DNA from: Clostridia bacterium
GTDB lineage: Bacteria; Bacillota; Clostridia; Acetivibrionales; JAFADI01
DNA: 46,317 nucleotides
Assembly (NCBI GenBank): GCA_026418695.1
Contig: JAOAAU010000024.1
Span: forward strand, 1-46,317
Direction of reading: 5' to 3'
The translations under genes and the position numbers were made by a program. The notes below the pieces were generated by a model that had not been told where the DNA came from, did no database searches, and was given only the letters and a program-made list of their open reading frames with translations. Positions 1-8,061 of the stretch are shown here, piece by piece (the first letter of the stretch is position 1; each line of letters starts with the position of its first letter).

Positions 1-609
1 GGATCCTTGCATTTTTGTACCCACGGAAGGGATATTGCCAGCATTCCGTTGGAGGAATTGGTGGCTCCCGGAGTTGTCGTTGATCTTTCCGATATCGCTG
101 AGGATTACGGTATTTACACTTCGAAAGACATCATGGATCGAGCAGATGTAAGAAAGGGAGATATCCTGATCATCAATACCGGCTACCATAAATACGCCTG
201 GGATCAGCCGGAGGCAGATGAAGAACGGATCATGATCCGGCATCCGGGACCGACACGGGAATTTGCAGATTGGTGCAAACAGATGGAATTCAAATGGCTG
301 GGAGTGGATTGCGGCTCTGCAGATCACCCGATGAATACCAAAATCCGTGAATGGTGTCCGAAGGAAGCCAAAAAAGCTGACAAATTCCTCAGGGGCAAGT
401 ATGGCAAAGGTTTGGAGGACTTCTGGCCGGAAGATGATTATCAGTTGATGCACTATGATTTGTTTCCGTTGAATATCATCCATGCGGAAAACGTAGGCGG
501 AGAAATAGATAAAGTTTTGGGAAAGAGACTGATCATCGGTTGTTTCCCGTGGAGGTTTGAGGGCGGAGAATCCTGCATCTCCCGTATCGTCGCTTTTGAT
601 GCAGAATAG
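1..609 (+). CDS. Cyclase-family (kynurenine formamidase-like) metal hydrolase, 5' truncated
   Basis: The frame is open from base 1, so the gene begins upstream of the window and the TTG at 7 is not a real start. The visible start, SLHF followed shortly by IPLEELVAPGVVVDLSD, corresponds to the part of cyclase-family proteins just after the metal-binding HxGTHxDxPxH region; the first metal ligands, about 60-70 residues, are missing. Later conserved elements include GDILIINTGYHKY and WLGVDCGSADHP. The family hydrolyses amide or lactam bonds in small cyclic or N-formyl compounds (kynurenine formamidase, isatin hydrolase). It is 32 bases upstream of the GNAT-like gene and is probably the first visible gene of a catabolic operon. 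The substrate is unknown. Confidence 0.8.
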   Translation, partial: GSLHFCTHGRDIASIPLEELVAPGVVVDLSDIAEDYGIYTSKDIMDRADVRKGDILIINTGYHKYAWDQPEADEERIMIRHPGPTREFADWCKQMEFKWLGVDCGSADHPMNTKIREWCPKEAKKADKFLRGKYGKGLEDFWPEDDYQLMHYDLFPLNIIHAENVGGEIDKVLGKRLIIGCFPWRFEGGESCISRIVAFDAE

Positions 610-641
610 ATAAAACAGCTGAATAGGAAAGGGTGGTAAAA

Positions 642-1325
642 ATGATCGTAGACAAGATGGAACAAAGTTTAAGACCCGTAGAAACCCCAATGGCGGAATA
701 CCCCGCCAAATACATCACACTGGCTACCGGTGAAAAAATGGTGGTGCGCCAGATCAAAAGGGAAGAGGTACCGTTGATACTGGAAGCGGTAAAGCCCTTG
801 ATGACGGTAGAAAAAGATTTTTACGATATTGTGGCATCCAGAATGTATTCAGAGCTTTTAGGCTACCTGCGCTACAGGGTGAAGGACGAATACTGCCTCA
901 TCGGAACTATTGACGGAGTGATTGTAGGAATTGTTAATGGAAGGCTGCTGGATGAAAAGGTAGGAATGTCCTATCATACCATGACGTTGAGGCAAGGACT
1001 CAGAATCGGTGCACAACTCTTTGCCGCCAAGATGGAATATCACTTTGACTTCTTAAACCAGGAGGAAGTATGGATCGTTGCTGAGAGCCCCAATGGCTTC
1101 AGGCGATGGATGATCGAATATGAATTGGAATCCAGACCGGAAGTATGGCATGAACTTGGGGGCGTTCCCACTTATGTCCTTACCAAAGCTTTGTGGGAGA
1201 AACATAAAGCTGCCAAGTGTACGGGAAGACGTCCGGTCAAGGAAGAACTGCTTAAAACTGCGGAAAATCCTATCCTTCCATCGACTTATGCTCAGATTCC
1301 GGGGTTTGTAAGATGCGAGAAGTAG
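642..1325 (+). CDS. GNAT-like acetyltransferase domain protein
   Basis: The protein is about 227 residues. ATG 642 is preferred over the GTG at 633 because an AGGAAAGGG ribosome binding site lies at 625-633. The order of elements fits the GNAT fold: a VRQIKREEVPLILEA start, then CLIGTIDGVIVGIVNGRL (beta strands 2-4), then a helix with GLRIGAQLFAAKMEYHFD, where the acetyl-CoA loop would be, then an AESPNGFRRWMIEYELESRPEVW segment. A clean Q/RxxGxG/A motif is not obvious, so catalysis is uncertain. The end overlaps the thiolase-like gene by 13 bases, implying translational coupling. Its role in the pathway is not known; acyl transfer to an amine is one possibility. Confidence 0.6.
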   Translation: MIVDKMEQSLRPVETPMAEYPAKYITLATGEKMVVRQIKREEVPLILEAVKPLMTVEKDFYDIVASRMYSELLGYLRYRVKDEYCLIGTIDGVIVGIVNGRLLDEKVGMSYHTMTLRQGLRIGAQLFAAKMEYHFDFLNQEEVWIVAESPNGFRRWMIEYELESRPEVWHELGGVPTYVLTKALWEKHKAAKCTGRRPVKEELLKTAENPILPSTYAQIPGFVRCEK

Positions 1326-2509
1326 GAATCGCAGGCGTCGGACACACCAAATTCGGCAAATGGACGGAAGGAACATTTGTTGATATGCTGAGCAAAGCAG
1401 CAGTGGAAGCGCTGGACGACGCCGGCATCAGAACAGTAAAGGGACACGGTGTGGACCAAGTATTTGTTGCCTCCATGGGCTCCGGAATGATCAACCGGCA
1501 AAGCGGAGTAGCTTCTGCACTGGTAGACACTCTGAATTTAAGGCCTGCCATGGCAGAAACCATTGAAAACGGTCCGGCTTCAGGGGCTTCAGCTGTTAAG
1601 CTGGGGTATATGGCGATCGCGAGCGGAATGTGTAATTGTGTATTGGTTGTCGGCGGTGAAATGATGCGCGTTGTGAGCGGTTGGGAAGGAACAGATTTTG
1701 TAGCCACCATGCTTCACCCTGAAGCGGAATACAACTATGGCTTGACGCTTCCAGCATTTGCAGGTATGTTTACCCGACTGTATATGGAAAAGTACGGGGT
1801 TACGGAAAGGGATCTGTCCATCGTATCGGTGAAGAACCATGAAAATGCGGTGCACAATCCGGTCGCCCATATTCATGTAGTTCCAAGTCTTTATGCCATA
1901 GCCGATGACGAGGATGCCCACGTAATCAACCCGTATGTTGCAGAACCCCTTCGAATGTATCATGTCTGCCCGGTATCGGATGGTGCGGCAGCGGTAGTGC
2001 TTTGTGCCATGGATCAAGCGGACCGTTTTGCCAAAAAGCCTGTTAAGATAGCGGGAATCGGTCAGGCAACGGATACCCATTCCGTTGCAGAAAGAGAAGT
2101 TCCTACAGATTTACTGGCAGTGCGTCTTGCGGCGCAGCGTGCTTACGATATGGCTGGGCTCAAGCCTCAGGATATTGATGTAGCAGAACTGCATGATGCA
2201 TTCCAGATTCTCGAGGTAGCAGAATCTGAAGAAGTAGGCTTTTTTGAGAAGGGACAGGGGCATATTGCTGCACGGAACGGGGAAACAAGGATCGGAGGAA
2301 AAATTCCCATCAATACTTCCGGAGGATTGAAGGCAAAGGGACATCCGCTTGGAGCCACAGGGGTTTCCCAGATTGTCGAATTGGTAAGACAGCTTAGGGG
2401 AGAAGCCGGGGGAAGACAGGTACAGGATGCGAAAACAGGCCTTGCCGTCAACTTTGGTGGTTTTGGTAATAACGTTGTTGCAACCATACTGGCAAGGGAG
2501 GAGGAGTAA
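1313..2509 (+). CDS. Thiolase-fold protein lacking the catalytic cysteines (SCP-x/Ltp2-like)
   Basis: The 398-residue protein has the thiolase fold, with N-terminal VGIAGVGHTKFGKW, LKPQDIDVAELHDAF at about 283-297 and GGLKAKGHPLGATG at 338-350 containing the conserved His344. Active thiolases carry a nucleophilic Cys in a V-E-N-x-C-A-S-G context; here the segment reads IENGPASGAS and residue 88 is Pro. The C-terminal CxG cysteine is also missing (LAVNFGGFGNN). NEAF is replaced by HDAF. This pattern is known from SCP-x/Ltp2-type thiolase-like proteins, some of which are retro-aldolases acting on acyl-CoA with a DUF35 partner. Such a partner follows three bases downstream, so C-C bond cleavage by a non-thiolytic mechanism is plausible. 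The substrate is unknown. Confidence 0.85.
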   Translation: MREVGIAGVGHTKFGKWTEGTFVDMLSKAAVEALDDAGIRTVKGHGVDQVFVASMGSGMINRQSGVASALVDTLNLRPAMAETIENGPASGASAVKLGYMAIASGMCNCVLVVGGEMMRVVSGWEGTDFVATMLHPEAEYNYGLTLPAFAGMFTRLYMEKYGVTERDLSIVSVKNHENAVHNPVAHIHVVPSLYAIADDEDAHVINPYVAEPLRMYHVCPVSDGAAAVVLCAMDQADRFAKKPVKIAGIGQATDTHSVAEREVPTDLLAVRLAAQRAYDMAGLKPQDIDVAELHDAFQILEVAESEEVGFFEKGQGHIAARNGETRIGGKIPINTSGGLKAKGHPLGATGVSQIVELVRQLRGEAGGRQVQDAKTGLAVNFGGFGNNVVATILAREEE

Positions 2510-2511
2510 CG

Positions 2512-2856
2512 ATGCAACTAAAAATGTATGCTTATAAGTGCACATGCTGCGGAGAACTCCATCATCCCAAACACTATGCTTGCAGAAAATGCGGGGCAAG
2601 AAGTTTTGAGGAAATTGACCTGGAAGGCGAAGCGACCGTAGTTACCTATACCAAGGTGTATAACCTTCCGGAGGGCTATATGAAACCCTACTTGAGCTTC
2701 GGTATTGTGAAATTTGACAATGGCTTGACGGTTAGCGGGCAAATTGAAGCTGAGAATCTGAAAACCGGAATGAAGGTGAAGACGTCGGTAGGCGTCATCA
2801 AAGAAGGCGTCGGAAAAGACTATTATGGTTTTATATTTAGACCGGTAGATGAATAA
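2512..2856 (+). CDS. DUF35 zinc-ribbon/OB-fold acyl-CoA-binding partner protein
   Basis: The 114-residue protein has an N-terminal zinc ribbon with Cys10/Cys13 and Cys24/Cys27 (KCTCCGELH and ACRKCG), followed by an OB-fold segment with GEATVVTYTKVYNLPEG and LSFGIVKFDNGLTVSGQI. This is the DUF35 or ChsH2 C-terminal architecture. Such proteins bind thiolase-fold enzymes, and in archaea they also bridge thiolase and HMG-CoA synthase, channelling acyl-CoA. ATG 2512 follows the GGAGGAG run that ends the preceding gene, so the two are translated together. Binding to the upstream Cys-less thiolase is inferred from adjacency. Confidence 0.9.
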   Translation: MQLKMYAYKCTCCGELHHPKHYACRKCGARSFEEIDLEGEATVVTYTKVYNLPEGYMKPYLSFGIVKFDNGLTVSGQIEAENLKTGMKVKTSVGVIKEGVGKDYYGFIFRPVDE

Positions 2857-3206
2857 ACCGGTAAAATAAATTGAATTTAATACTTTGCATTGAAGCATTT
2901 AGGGGAAGCCAAGGGGTTTCGGTAAGAGCAGCAGACGTCTCTAATCATCTCTATATAGTAATAAAAGAAACAAGTCTAGGGGGCATTCCTTATTGGACAT
3001 CCGGCAATTCTTTTAAGTTAGGAAATATCCGCCAAGACCTCATCGAACATATGCAAGGATCAAACTTTTTCAATGAGGTTTTCTTACTGAATGCTTCAAT
3101 GCTTTCTTTTAAGAGGTTGTTTATTAACTTCAAAATCGGTTATTGATATAAATCTTACTCAGGCTTGGTATGTAAACCCAATGAAAAGCATGAGGGGGCA
3201 GGAAAA
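2857..3206. other. Intergenic stretch without a supported gene
   Basis: This 350-base gap separates the DUF35 and carbamate kinase genes. A 91-codon frame opening with TTG at 2871 has no ribosome binding site and no recognisable protein motif, and is AT-rich towards its end. Two copies of the hexamer ACCGGT flank the DUF35 stop codon, at about 2841 and 2857, and could form a weak hairpin. No T-run follows, so no terminator is claimed. Confidence 0.5.
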
Positions 3207-4184
3207 ATGGGTTCCCATAAAAAAGTGATTATCGCCCTTGGAGGCAATGCCCTTCAGGAGGCAAAAACGCCGGCAACTGCAGAAGCGCAGTTGGAGGTTA
3301 TCAAGAGAACATCGGAAATTATCACAGACATCAAATGTTGTTTTGGATATGAATTGGCTATTACCCATGGAAACGGGCCGCAAGTGGGACGGATCCTGCT
3401 TGCATCCGAAACAGCAGCGGAGGTGACTCCGGCAATGCCCTTTGATGTGTGTGTCGCCATGAGTCAGGGCTACATCGGGTATCACTTGCAGCAGAGTCTT
3501 CGTCAATCCCTGCCTAAACGATACAAGGAACTTCCGGTGGTCACCCTGGTTACGCAGGTGGTGGTAGACAAGGATGACCCGGCATTTGACTGCCCTTCCA
3601 AGCCGATCGGGCTATTCTATACCGAAGAAGAAGCGAAGAAAATCGAGGCTGAAAAAGGGTTCGTCATGAAAGAGGATGCAGGCCGGGGTTGGAGAAGAGT
3701 TGTTGCATCCCCGGTGCCAAAAAGGATTGTAGAAATAGATTCAGTGAGAAAACTATGGGACTCCACCATTCTTATCATCGCCGGCGGAGGTGGAATCCCT
3801 GTTATCGAAAAGGAAGACGGAGCTCTGGTAGGCGTAGCGGCAGTGATCGACAAGGATATGGCGGCAGAAAAGCTTGCTGAAGAAATGAATGCAGATATCC
3901 TGCTGATTCTTACGGAAGTAGAGAAAGTAGCGATCAATTACAGAAAGCCGGAGCAGAAGGATCTTGTTGCTATGACTGTAGAGGAATGTGAGAAATATAT
4001 TTCGGAAGGACATTTTGCTCCCGGAAGTATGCTTCCCAAGGTAAAGGCTGCAATGATGTTTGCAAAACATGCACCCGGTAAGACGGCCATCATTACATCC
4101 CTTTCGAAAGCAGTAGAGGCATTGAAGGGACTGACGGGTACTGTGATATCGCAATATCCTGCAAGAGGAGTGGTTGAAGTATGA
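3207..4184 (+). CDS. arcC: Carbamate kinase
   Basis: This enzyme reversibly transfers phosphate between carbamoyl phosphate and ADP, making ATP in fermentative nitrogen-compound degradation. The 325-residue length fits the family (about 310). Recognisable elements are IALGGNAL near the start, THGNGPQVG, VASPVPKRIVEID, IIAGGGGIPVI and VIDKDMAAEKLAEE, and LLILTEVEKVAINY. ATG 3207 has a GGGGGCAGG ribosome binding site; the upstream GTG at 3165 does not. The gene overlaps the NTPase gene by four bases. There is no arginine deiminase or ornithine carbamoyltransferase here, so the carbamoyl phosphate must come from another reaction, presumably linked to the cyclase/thiolase-like genes upstream. Confidence 0.95.
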   Translation: MGSHKKVIIALGGNALQEAKTPATAEAQLEVIKRTSEIITDIKCCFGYELAITHGNGPQVGRILLASETAAEVTPAMPFDVCVAMSQGYIGYHLQQSLRQSLPKRYKELPVVTLVTQVVVDKDDPAFDCPSKPIGLFYTEEEAKKIEAEKGFVMKEDAGRGWRRVVASPVPKRIVEIDSVRKLWDSTILIIAGGGGIPVIEKEDGALVGVAAVIDKDMAAEKLAEEMNADILLILTEVEKVAINYRKPEQKDLVAMTVEECEKYISEGHFAPGSMLPKVKAAMMFAKHAPGKTAIITSLSKAVEALKGLTGTVISQYPARGVVEV

Positions 4185-4756
4185 AAAAGAATATTTTTCT
4201 GACCGGTCAAAAGCAGGTAGGGAAATCTACACTCATCAATGGAGCATTATCACAGAATGCATTTGCAGTTGGAGGTTTCAAGACACTTCCACACCTGACC
4301 CATGGTGAACGGGATGGGTTTTTCATACGGAGCATGCTGCCTGATATAGTAACTTCAGAAAACATATTGATTTCAAGAAAAAATTCTCATGGGGGCTGGG
4401 AGGCTATTCCTGCTACCTTTGAGCAGGTGGGAGTAAAAATCCTGGAAGAAAGCCTGAAAGCATGTCCTCAGCTTATCCTGATGGATGAGCTTGGATTTCT
4501 CGAAAATCAAGCATTGAACTTTCAGAGAACTGTAATGAAATGCTTGGATTCACCGGTTCCCATATTGGGCGTTATTAAACCTGTCCATACCCCTTTTCTC
4601 GATTCAGTCAGAAGCCGGGAAGATGTAGAGGTGCTGGAAATCACTATTGAAAATAGGGAAGAGAAATATAAGATTCTGGGGGACCTGCTAAGAATGTGTC
4701 AAGGGGACGGTTCTGGTGACACACCTGAATTTGTGTCACCAGAATCGTCCCCTTGA
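4181..4756 (+). CDS. P-loop NTPase, THEP1/nucleoside-triphosphatase-like
   Basis: The 191-residue protein opens with a Walker A loop at residues 8-16 (GQKQVGKST) and has a Walker B-like LILMDELGFLE in the middle, as in the small NTPase_1/THEP1 family, which hydrolyses NTPs and whose role is poorly defined. FKTLPHLTHGERDGFFI is also THEP1-like. The ATG overlaps the arcC stop (ATGA). The last roughly 20 codons lie inside a palindromic repeat (4695-4760), so the natural C-terminus was probably replaced when the repeat inserted; the core domain is complete. Participation in the upstream pathway is inferred only from coupling. Confidence 0.75.
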   Translation: MKKNIFLTGQKQVGKSTLINGALSQNAFAVGGFKTLPHLTHGERDGFFIRSMLPDIVTSENILISRKNSHGGWEAIPATFEQVGVKILEESLKACPQLILMDELGFLENQALNFQRTVMKCLDSPVPILGVIKPVHTPFLDSVRSREDVEVLEITIENREEKYKILGDLLRMCQGDGSGDTPEFVSPESSP

Positions 4757-4760
4757 CACA
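4695..4760. repeat. Palindromic GTGTCAAGGGGACG-type repeat element
   Basis: Arms 4695-4723 and 4732-4760 are 29 bases each and complementary at 28 of 29 positions; the exception is a G-T pair. The loop is 8 bases. Each arm also begins TGTGTCA and ends TGACACA, so it is itself a degenerate palindrome. GTGTCAAGGGGACGGTTC is typical of dispersed REP-like elements in Firmicutes, probably mobilised by single-strand (Y1/RAYT) transposases. It carries the stop codon of the NTPase gene and could also act as a transcription-ending hairpin. Confidence 0.8.
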
Positions 4761-4866
4761 CACAACAAAAAATCATGAGAAATAGTCGTACAACCTATCT
4801 GTGAGGAATACAATATATTAATCACTTAATCGAGCCAAATTCAAATGAAAAGGCAGGGATCAACAG

Positions 4867-5895
4867 ATGATAAACTTCAGCCGGGTCAGTAAAGCAATAT
4901 CAATCATGCTTATTTTGGTAGTGCTTGTTCTAAATGTCAGCGCATGTAATACCGTAGTGACATCAGGTTCTACGATTGAAGTTAAGGACCAGCTGCAGCG
5001 GACGGTGAAAGTGCCCGCCAAAGTGAATCGAATTATTTCCTCTTATACGATATCCACATCACTTCTGATCGCTTTAGGGGCAAAAGATAAGCTTGTGGGT
5101 ATTGAGATTCAGGCAGAAGAAAGGCCCCTTTACAGGAAAGCGGCGCCGGAACTTCTGAAGCTTCCGGCTGTGGGATCGGGTAAAACCTTTAATATTGAAG
5201 AATGCTTAAAGTTAAAGCCTGATTTGGTGATTCTGCCCTATCGGATGACGGAGTTCGTTACTAAGCTTGAAAAACTTGGAATACCGGTTATTGCAGTAGC
5301 TCCGGAAAATATGGACTCATTTCTAGAAACCGTTCATCTGATCGGGAAGGCGGCAGGGTCTGAGCAGAAGGCAAAAGAATTGATTGATTTTTACCGGCAA
5401 AAAATCCATACGATTGAAGCGGCTGCAAAAGAGCTGCAGAATAAGCCGGTTGTATATATAGCCGGAAGCAAGAGCCCCTTGACTACCTGTACGAAAGAGA
5501 TGTACCAGCACTATTTGATAGAACTGGCCGGGGGGGAAAATGCCTCCCAGGAAATTCAAAAAGGGTATTGGGCCAATGTTTCCATGGAACAGGTAATGAA
5601 GTGGAATCCGGAGGTCATCTGCAGTGTCCAGTACTCAACCTTCAAAGATCAGGATCTTTTAAAAGGTGAGAAGTGGCAGAGCATTAAAGCCGTAAAGGAT
5701 CAGAAAATCTACCGGTTTCCGTCCACGCTGGAGCCGTGGGACTACCCGGCACCCTCTGCGATTCTCGGTGTTTTGTGGTTGACGAATAAACTGCATCCGG
5801 AAGTTTATACCAAAGAAATGTTTCTCAAAGATGCCCGGAGTTTTTATAAAAAGTTTTATAGGATCGATGCTTCGGACGAGGAGCTGGGAGCATGA
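4867..5895 (+). CDS. ABC transporter substrate-binding lipoprotein (iron-siderophore/cobalamin class)
   Basis: The 342-residue protein has a lipoprotein signal with lipobox VSAC at Cys27, then a periplasmic-binding domain of the TroA/BtuF type. Elements include DQLQRTVKVPAKVNRII, ALGAKDKLVGI, LKPDLVILPYR and LEKLGIPVIAV, followed by YLIELAGGENAS and WNPEVICSV in the second lobe. It captures a metal chelate outside the cell and delivers it to the permease encoded next. The class takes up Fe-siderophores, haem, cobalamin and, in MolA-type members, molybdate, so the ligand cannot be fixed from sequence. It overlaps the permease gene by four bases. Confidence 0.85.
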   Translation: MINFSRVSKAISIMLILVVLVLNVSACNTVVTSGSTIEVKDQLQRTVKVPAKVNRIISSYTISTSLLIALGAKDKLVGIEIQAEERPLYRKAAPELLKLPAVGSGKTFNIEECLKLKPDLVILPYRMTEFVTKLEKLGIPVIAVAPENMDSFLETVHLIGKAAGSEQKAKELIDFYRQKIHTIEAAAKELQNKPVVYIAGSKSPLTTCTKEMYQHYLIELAGGENASQEIQKGYWANVSMEQVMKWNPEVICSVQYSTFKDQDLLKGEKWQSIKAVKDQKIYRFPSTLEPWDYPAPSAILGVLWLTNKLHPEVYTKEMFLKDARSFYKKFYRIDASDEELGA

Positions 5896-6917
5896 TCTTA
5901 TCTAAAAGAATAATCGACTTTGAAAAAAGGCCGGGTATTCCATCCATCCTATGGATGGAAACCCTGGCCGTACTTTTAGCTTTTCTGATTTCCATATTTT
6001 CCGGACGCTATAGGGTGGAATTGATAGAGCTATTCAGTATATTCACCTTTTCTTCCGATGATGCAGAACTGCAGATCCTGTTCTGGTTGGTTCGGCTGCC
6101 TCGTTCCGTACTGGTCCTGACTGCCGGTGCCGCCCTGGCTTTAGCCGGAACCGTATATCAGAGCGTTTTCAGAAATCCCCTGGTATCTCCGGATATTCTT
6201 GGAGTGTCCTCCGGAGCTTCGCTTGGAGCGGTACTATCCATCTTACTATGGCATAATACGGGTGGAATTGCCCAATTAGCATCTTTTTGCGGTGGTATTC
6301 TGGCAGTGGTATTGGCGATGGGGATCGTAAGAGCCTCAAGAAATGATTCAACCCTTGGATTTATTTTGGGGGGAGTCATGATTAGCTCCGTTGCTTCCTC
6401 TCTTGTCATGTTGTTTAAGTATTTTGCAGACCCTTACCGTCAACTGCCGGCGATAGAATTCTGGATGATGGGCGGATTTTATAACGCAGACTGGGAGAAG
6501 GTACTCAATATCCTGCCTGTTTGCTGCCTGGCAGCCATATCGATTTTTCTTTTACGGTGGCAATTGAAAGTACTCACTTTGGGGGATGATGAGGCAAGGT
6601 CTTTGGGAGTTCGGGTGAAACTGGTCCGGGGAATTCTGGTCATTGCTGCAACAGCGCTAGTTGCGGCAGCTGTCTCCGTTGCAGGCCTTGTTAGCTGGGT
6701 AGGGCTGGTAGCGCCCAATATCGTGCGGATGATCACCGGAGATACTAGTTCAAAAAGTCTGGCAGCATCCTTAGGGGTTGGAGCTGTAATTCTGCTGCTG
6801 TCGGATACCCTTGCAAGAAGCATTACGGCATCCGAAATTCCCATTAGCGTCATTACCTCATTTATTGGGGCACCTTTTCTGGGATATCTGTTGTGGAAGG
6901 CGGGACATGCATTGTGA
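5892..6917 (+). CDS. FecCD-family ABC transporter permease
   Basis: The 341-residue, highly hydrophobic protein has the spacing of a BtuC/FecCD permease with about ten membrane helices. Hallmarks are RLPRSVLVLTAGAALALAGTVYQ followed by RNPLVSPDILGVSSGASLGA, and near the C-terminus VAPNIVRMITG and the ASEIPISVITSFIGAPFLGYLL segment. It forms the channel for the ligand bound by the upstream lipoprotein. The start ATG overlaps the previous stop (ATGA), and the stop overlaps the next gene's ATG, so the three genes form a tightly coupled operon. Confidence 0.92.
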   Translation: MILSKRIIDFEKRPGIPSILWMETLAVLLAFLISIFSGRYRVELIELFSIFTFSSDDAELQILFWLVRLPRSVLVLTAGAALALAGTVYQSVFRNPLVSPDILGVSSGASLGAVLSILLWHNTGGIAQLASFCGGILAVVLAMGIVRASRNDSTLGFILGGVMISSVASSLVMLFKYFADPYRQLPAIEFWMMGGFYNADWEKVLNILPVCCLAAISIFLLRWQLKVLTLGDDEARSLGVRVKLVRGILVIAATALVAAAVSVAGLVSWVGLVAPNIVRMITGDTSSKSLAASLGVGAVILLLSDTLARSITASEIPISVITSFIGAPFLGYLLWKAGHAL

Positions 6918-7729
6918 TGAAAGAATGGAATTCAAAGGACCAGGGGAATTTAAAAATAAATAACCTTACGATCCGATTTTTCGGCCGTCCTATTCTTGAA
7001 AACCTTTCTTTTGAAATTGAAAAAGGGAAGCTGGGAATCGTTCTGGGTCCCAACGGGGTCGGCAAGTCCAGCCTTCTTAAAGCCATTGCGGGGCTGATTG
7101 GAGCAGAAAGAGGAGAAGTATATATCAATGGGCTTCCTGCCAGCCGGATGAACCAAAAGGAACAGGCCAGGCTTGTGTCCTATTTGCCTCAGGGACATCC
7201 TATCGCTTATAACTACAGTGTGCAGGACTTTGTTTTAATGGGAAGAACTCCATACCTGGGGGTATTTGGTGTTCCGGGAATAAAGGATTTACAGATTGCC
7301 TTTGAGGCGCTTCGATATCTCGGAATACCGGATATGGCCAAGCGGGGATATCTTTCGCTGAGCTCGGGTGAACGGCAGATGGTGCTCCTGGCAAGGTCAC
7401 TGGTGCAGGGGGCCGGAATCATGGTGATGGATGAACCTACGACTTATTTAGACTATCAGAGACAGTACTATTTCATGGAGAAGCTCAAGAAAATGATTAA
7501 GAAATATGGCTATACAGCCATTGTTTCACTGCATGATCCGGGGCTGGCCTTGAAGTTTGCAGATAAGATGATATTGCTTTTTGACAAAAAGAAGCTGGCT
7601 GAAATAGATTGCCAAAGCAAAGATTATCTTTCGAAGTTTGATGCGTGCATGAAAGTCATGTATGGTCCCCAGGTGGATGTGAGAAAGGTTGGGAATGATG
7701 CTGCTGTGCTTTGGAACAGTGATAAATGA
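6917..7729 (+). CDS. ABC transporter ATP-binding protein (FecE/BtuD class)
   Basis: The ATPase of the importer is about 270 residues. It contains Walker A (GPNGVGKSS), the Q-loop region SYLPQGHP, signature LSSGERQMV, Walker B IMVMDEPT and switch His (SLHDPG). ATG 6917 overlaps the permease stop (TGATG); a GTG at 6893 would give eight extra residues and is less likely. The PYLGVFGVPGIKDLQ stretch after the Q-loop is typical of the iron/cobalamin subfamily. A terminator-like hairpin about 175 bases downstream ends the unit. Confidence 0.92.
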   Translation: MKEWNSKDQGNLKINNLTIRFFGRPILENLSFEIEKGKLGIVLGPNGVGKSSLLKAIAGLIGAERGEVYINGLPASRMNQKEQARLVSYLPQGHPIAYNYSVQDFVLMGRTPYLGVFGVPGIKDLQIAFEALRYLGIPDMAKRGYLSLSSGERQMVLLARSLVQGAGIMVMDEPTTYLDYQRQYYFMEKLKKMIKKYGYTAIVSLHDPGLALKFADKMILLFDKKKLAEIDCQSKDYLSKFDACMKVMYGPQVDVRKVGNDAAVLWNSDK

Positions 7730-8061
7730 ATGAACAAAAAAGCAGTATGAGCCCCAGCGTTTCTTCAAACTAGGTTTTACTGAGATACGGACTTGATTTT
7801 ATAAGTTCTTTTGTAATTATTGTCAATAAGCTTTTCAAAACTAATTCCATATACAAAAATCATAATTGACAGAGTACGCAATAGTCATAAAAACGCCATC
7901 CGATAAAAAGCCTGAGAGATATTTCTCCCAGGCTTTTTGCTGCTATAAAGAGTAAATATTATTACTTTTTTAGTAAAGTTATTGAATTCATGAGGATCCC
8001 GATTTGTACTATAGTAGGCTATAGAAAAGCAGGAGATTGAGAATTTGAGGAGATAGAAAAG
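7730..8061. other. Intergenic region between the ABC importer and DUF5107 genes
   Basis: This 332-base, AT-rich gap contains the terminator at 7905-7938 and no coding frame worth reporting. The DUF5107 promoter presumably lies after the terminator, where a TACTATAG stretch occurs at about 8007-8014, but its -35 box is not convincing. Confidence 0.6.
7905..7938. terminator. Rho-independent terminator
   Basis: AAAAAGCCTG (7905-7914) pairs perfectly with CAGGCTTTTT (7929-7938), and an inner GAGA/TCTC extends the stem. A-rich and T-rich flanks on each side make it potentially bidirectional. It closes the ABC importer operon. Confidence 0.85.

Noticed and set aside
1..6. GGATCC at the first bases
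   Set aside because: A BamHI site at the window edge could hint at a cloned fragment but can also be chance; nothing else supports it.
1270..2599. Several long minus-strand frames opposite the thiolase-like gene
   Set aside because: Low-complexity Ser/Thr/Pro-rich translations typical of antisense shadows of a coding gene.
2871..3146. 91-codon plus-strand frame between the DUF35 and carbamate kinase genes
   Set aside because: TTG start, no ribosome binding site, no recognisable motif and AT-rich random-looking composition.
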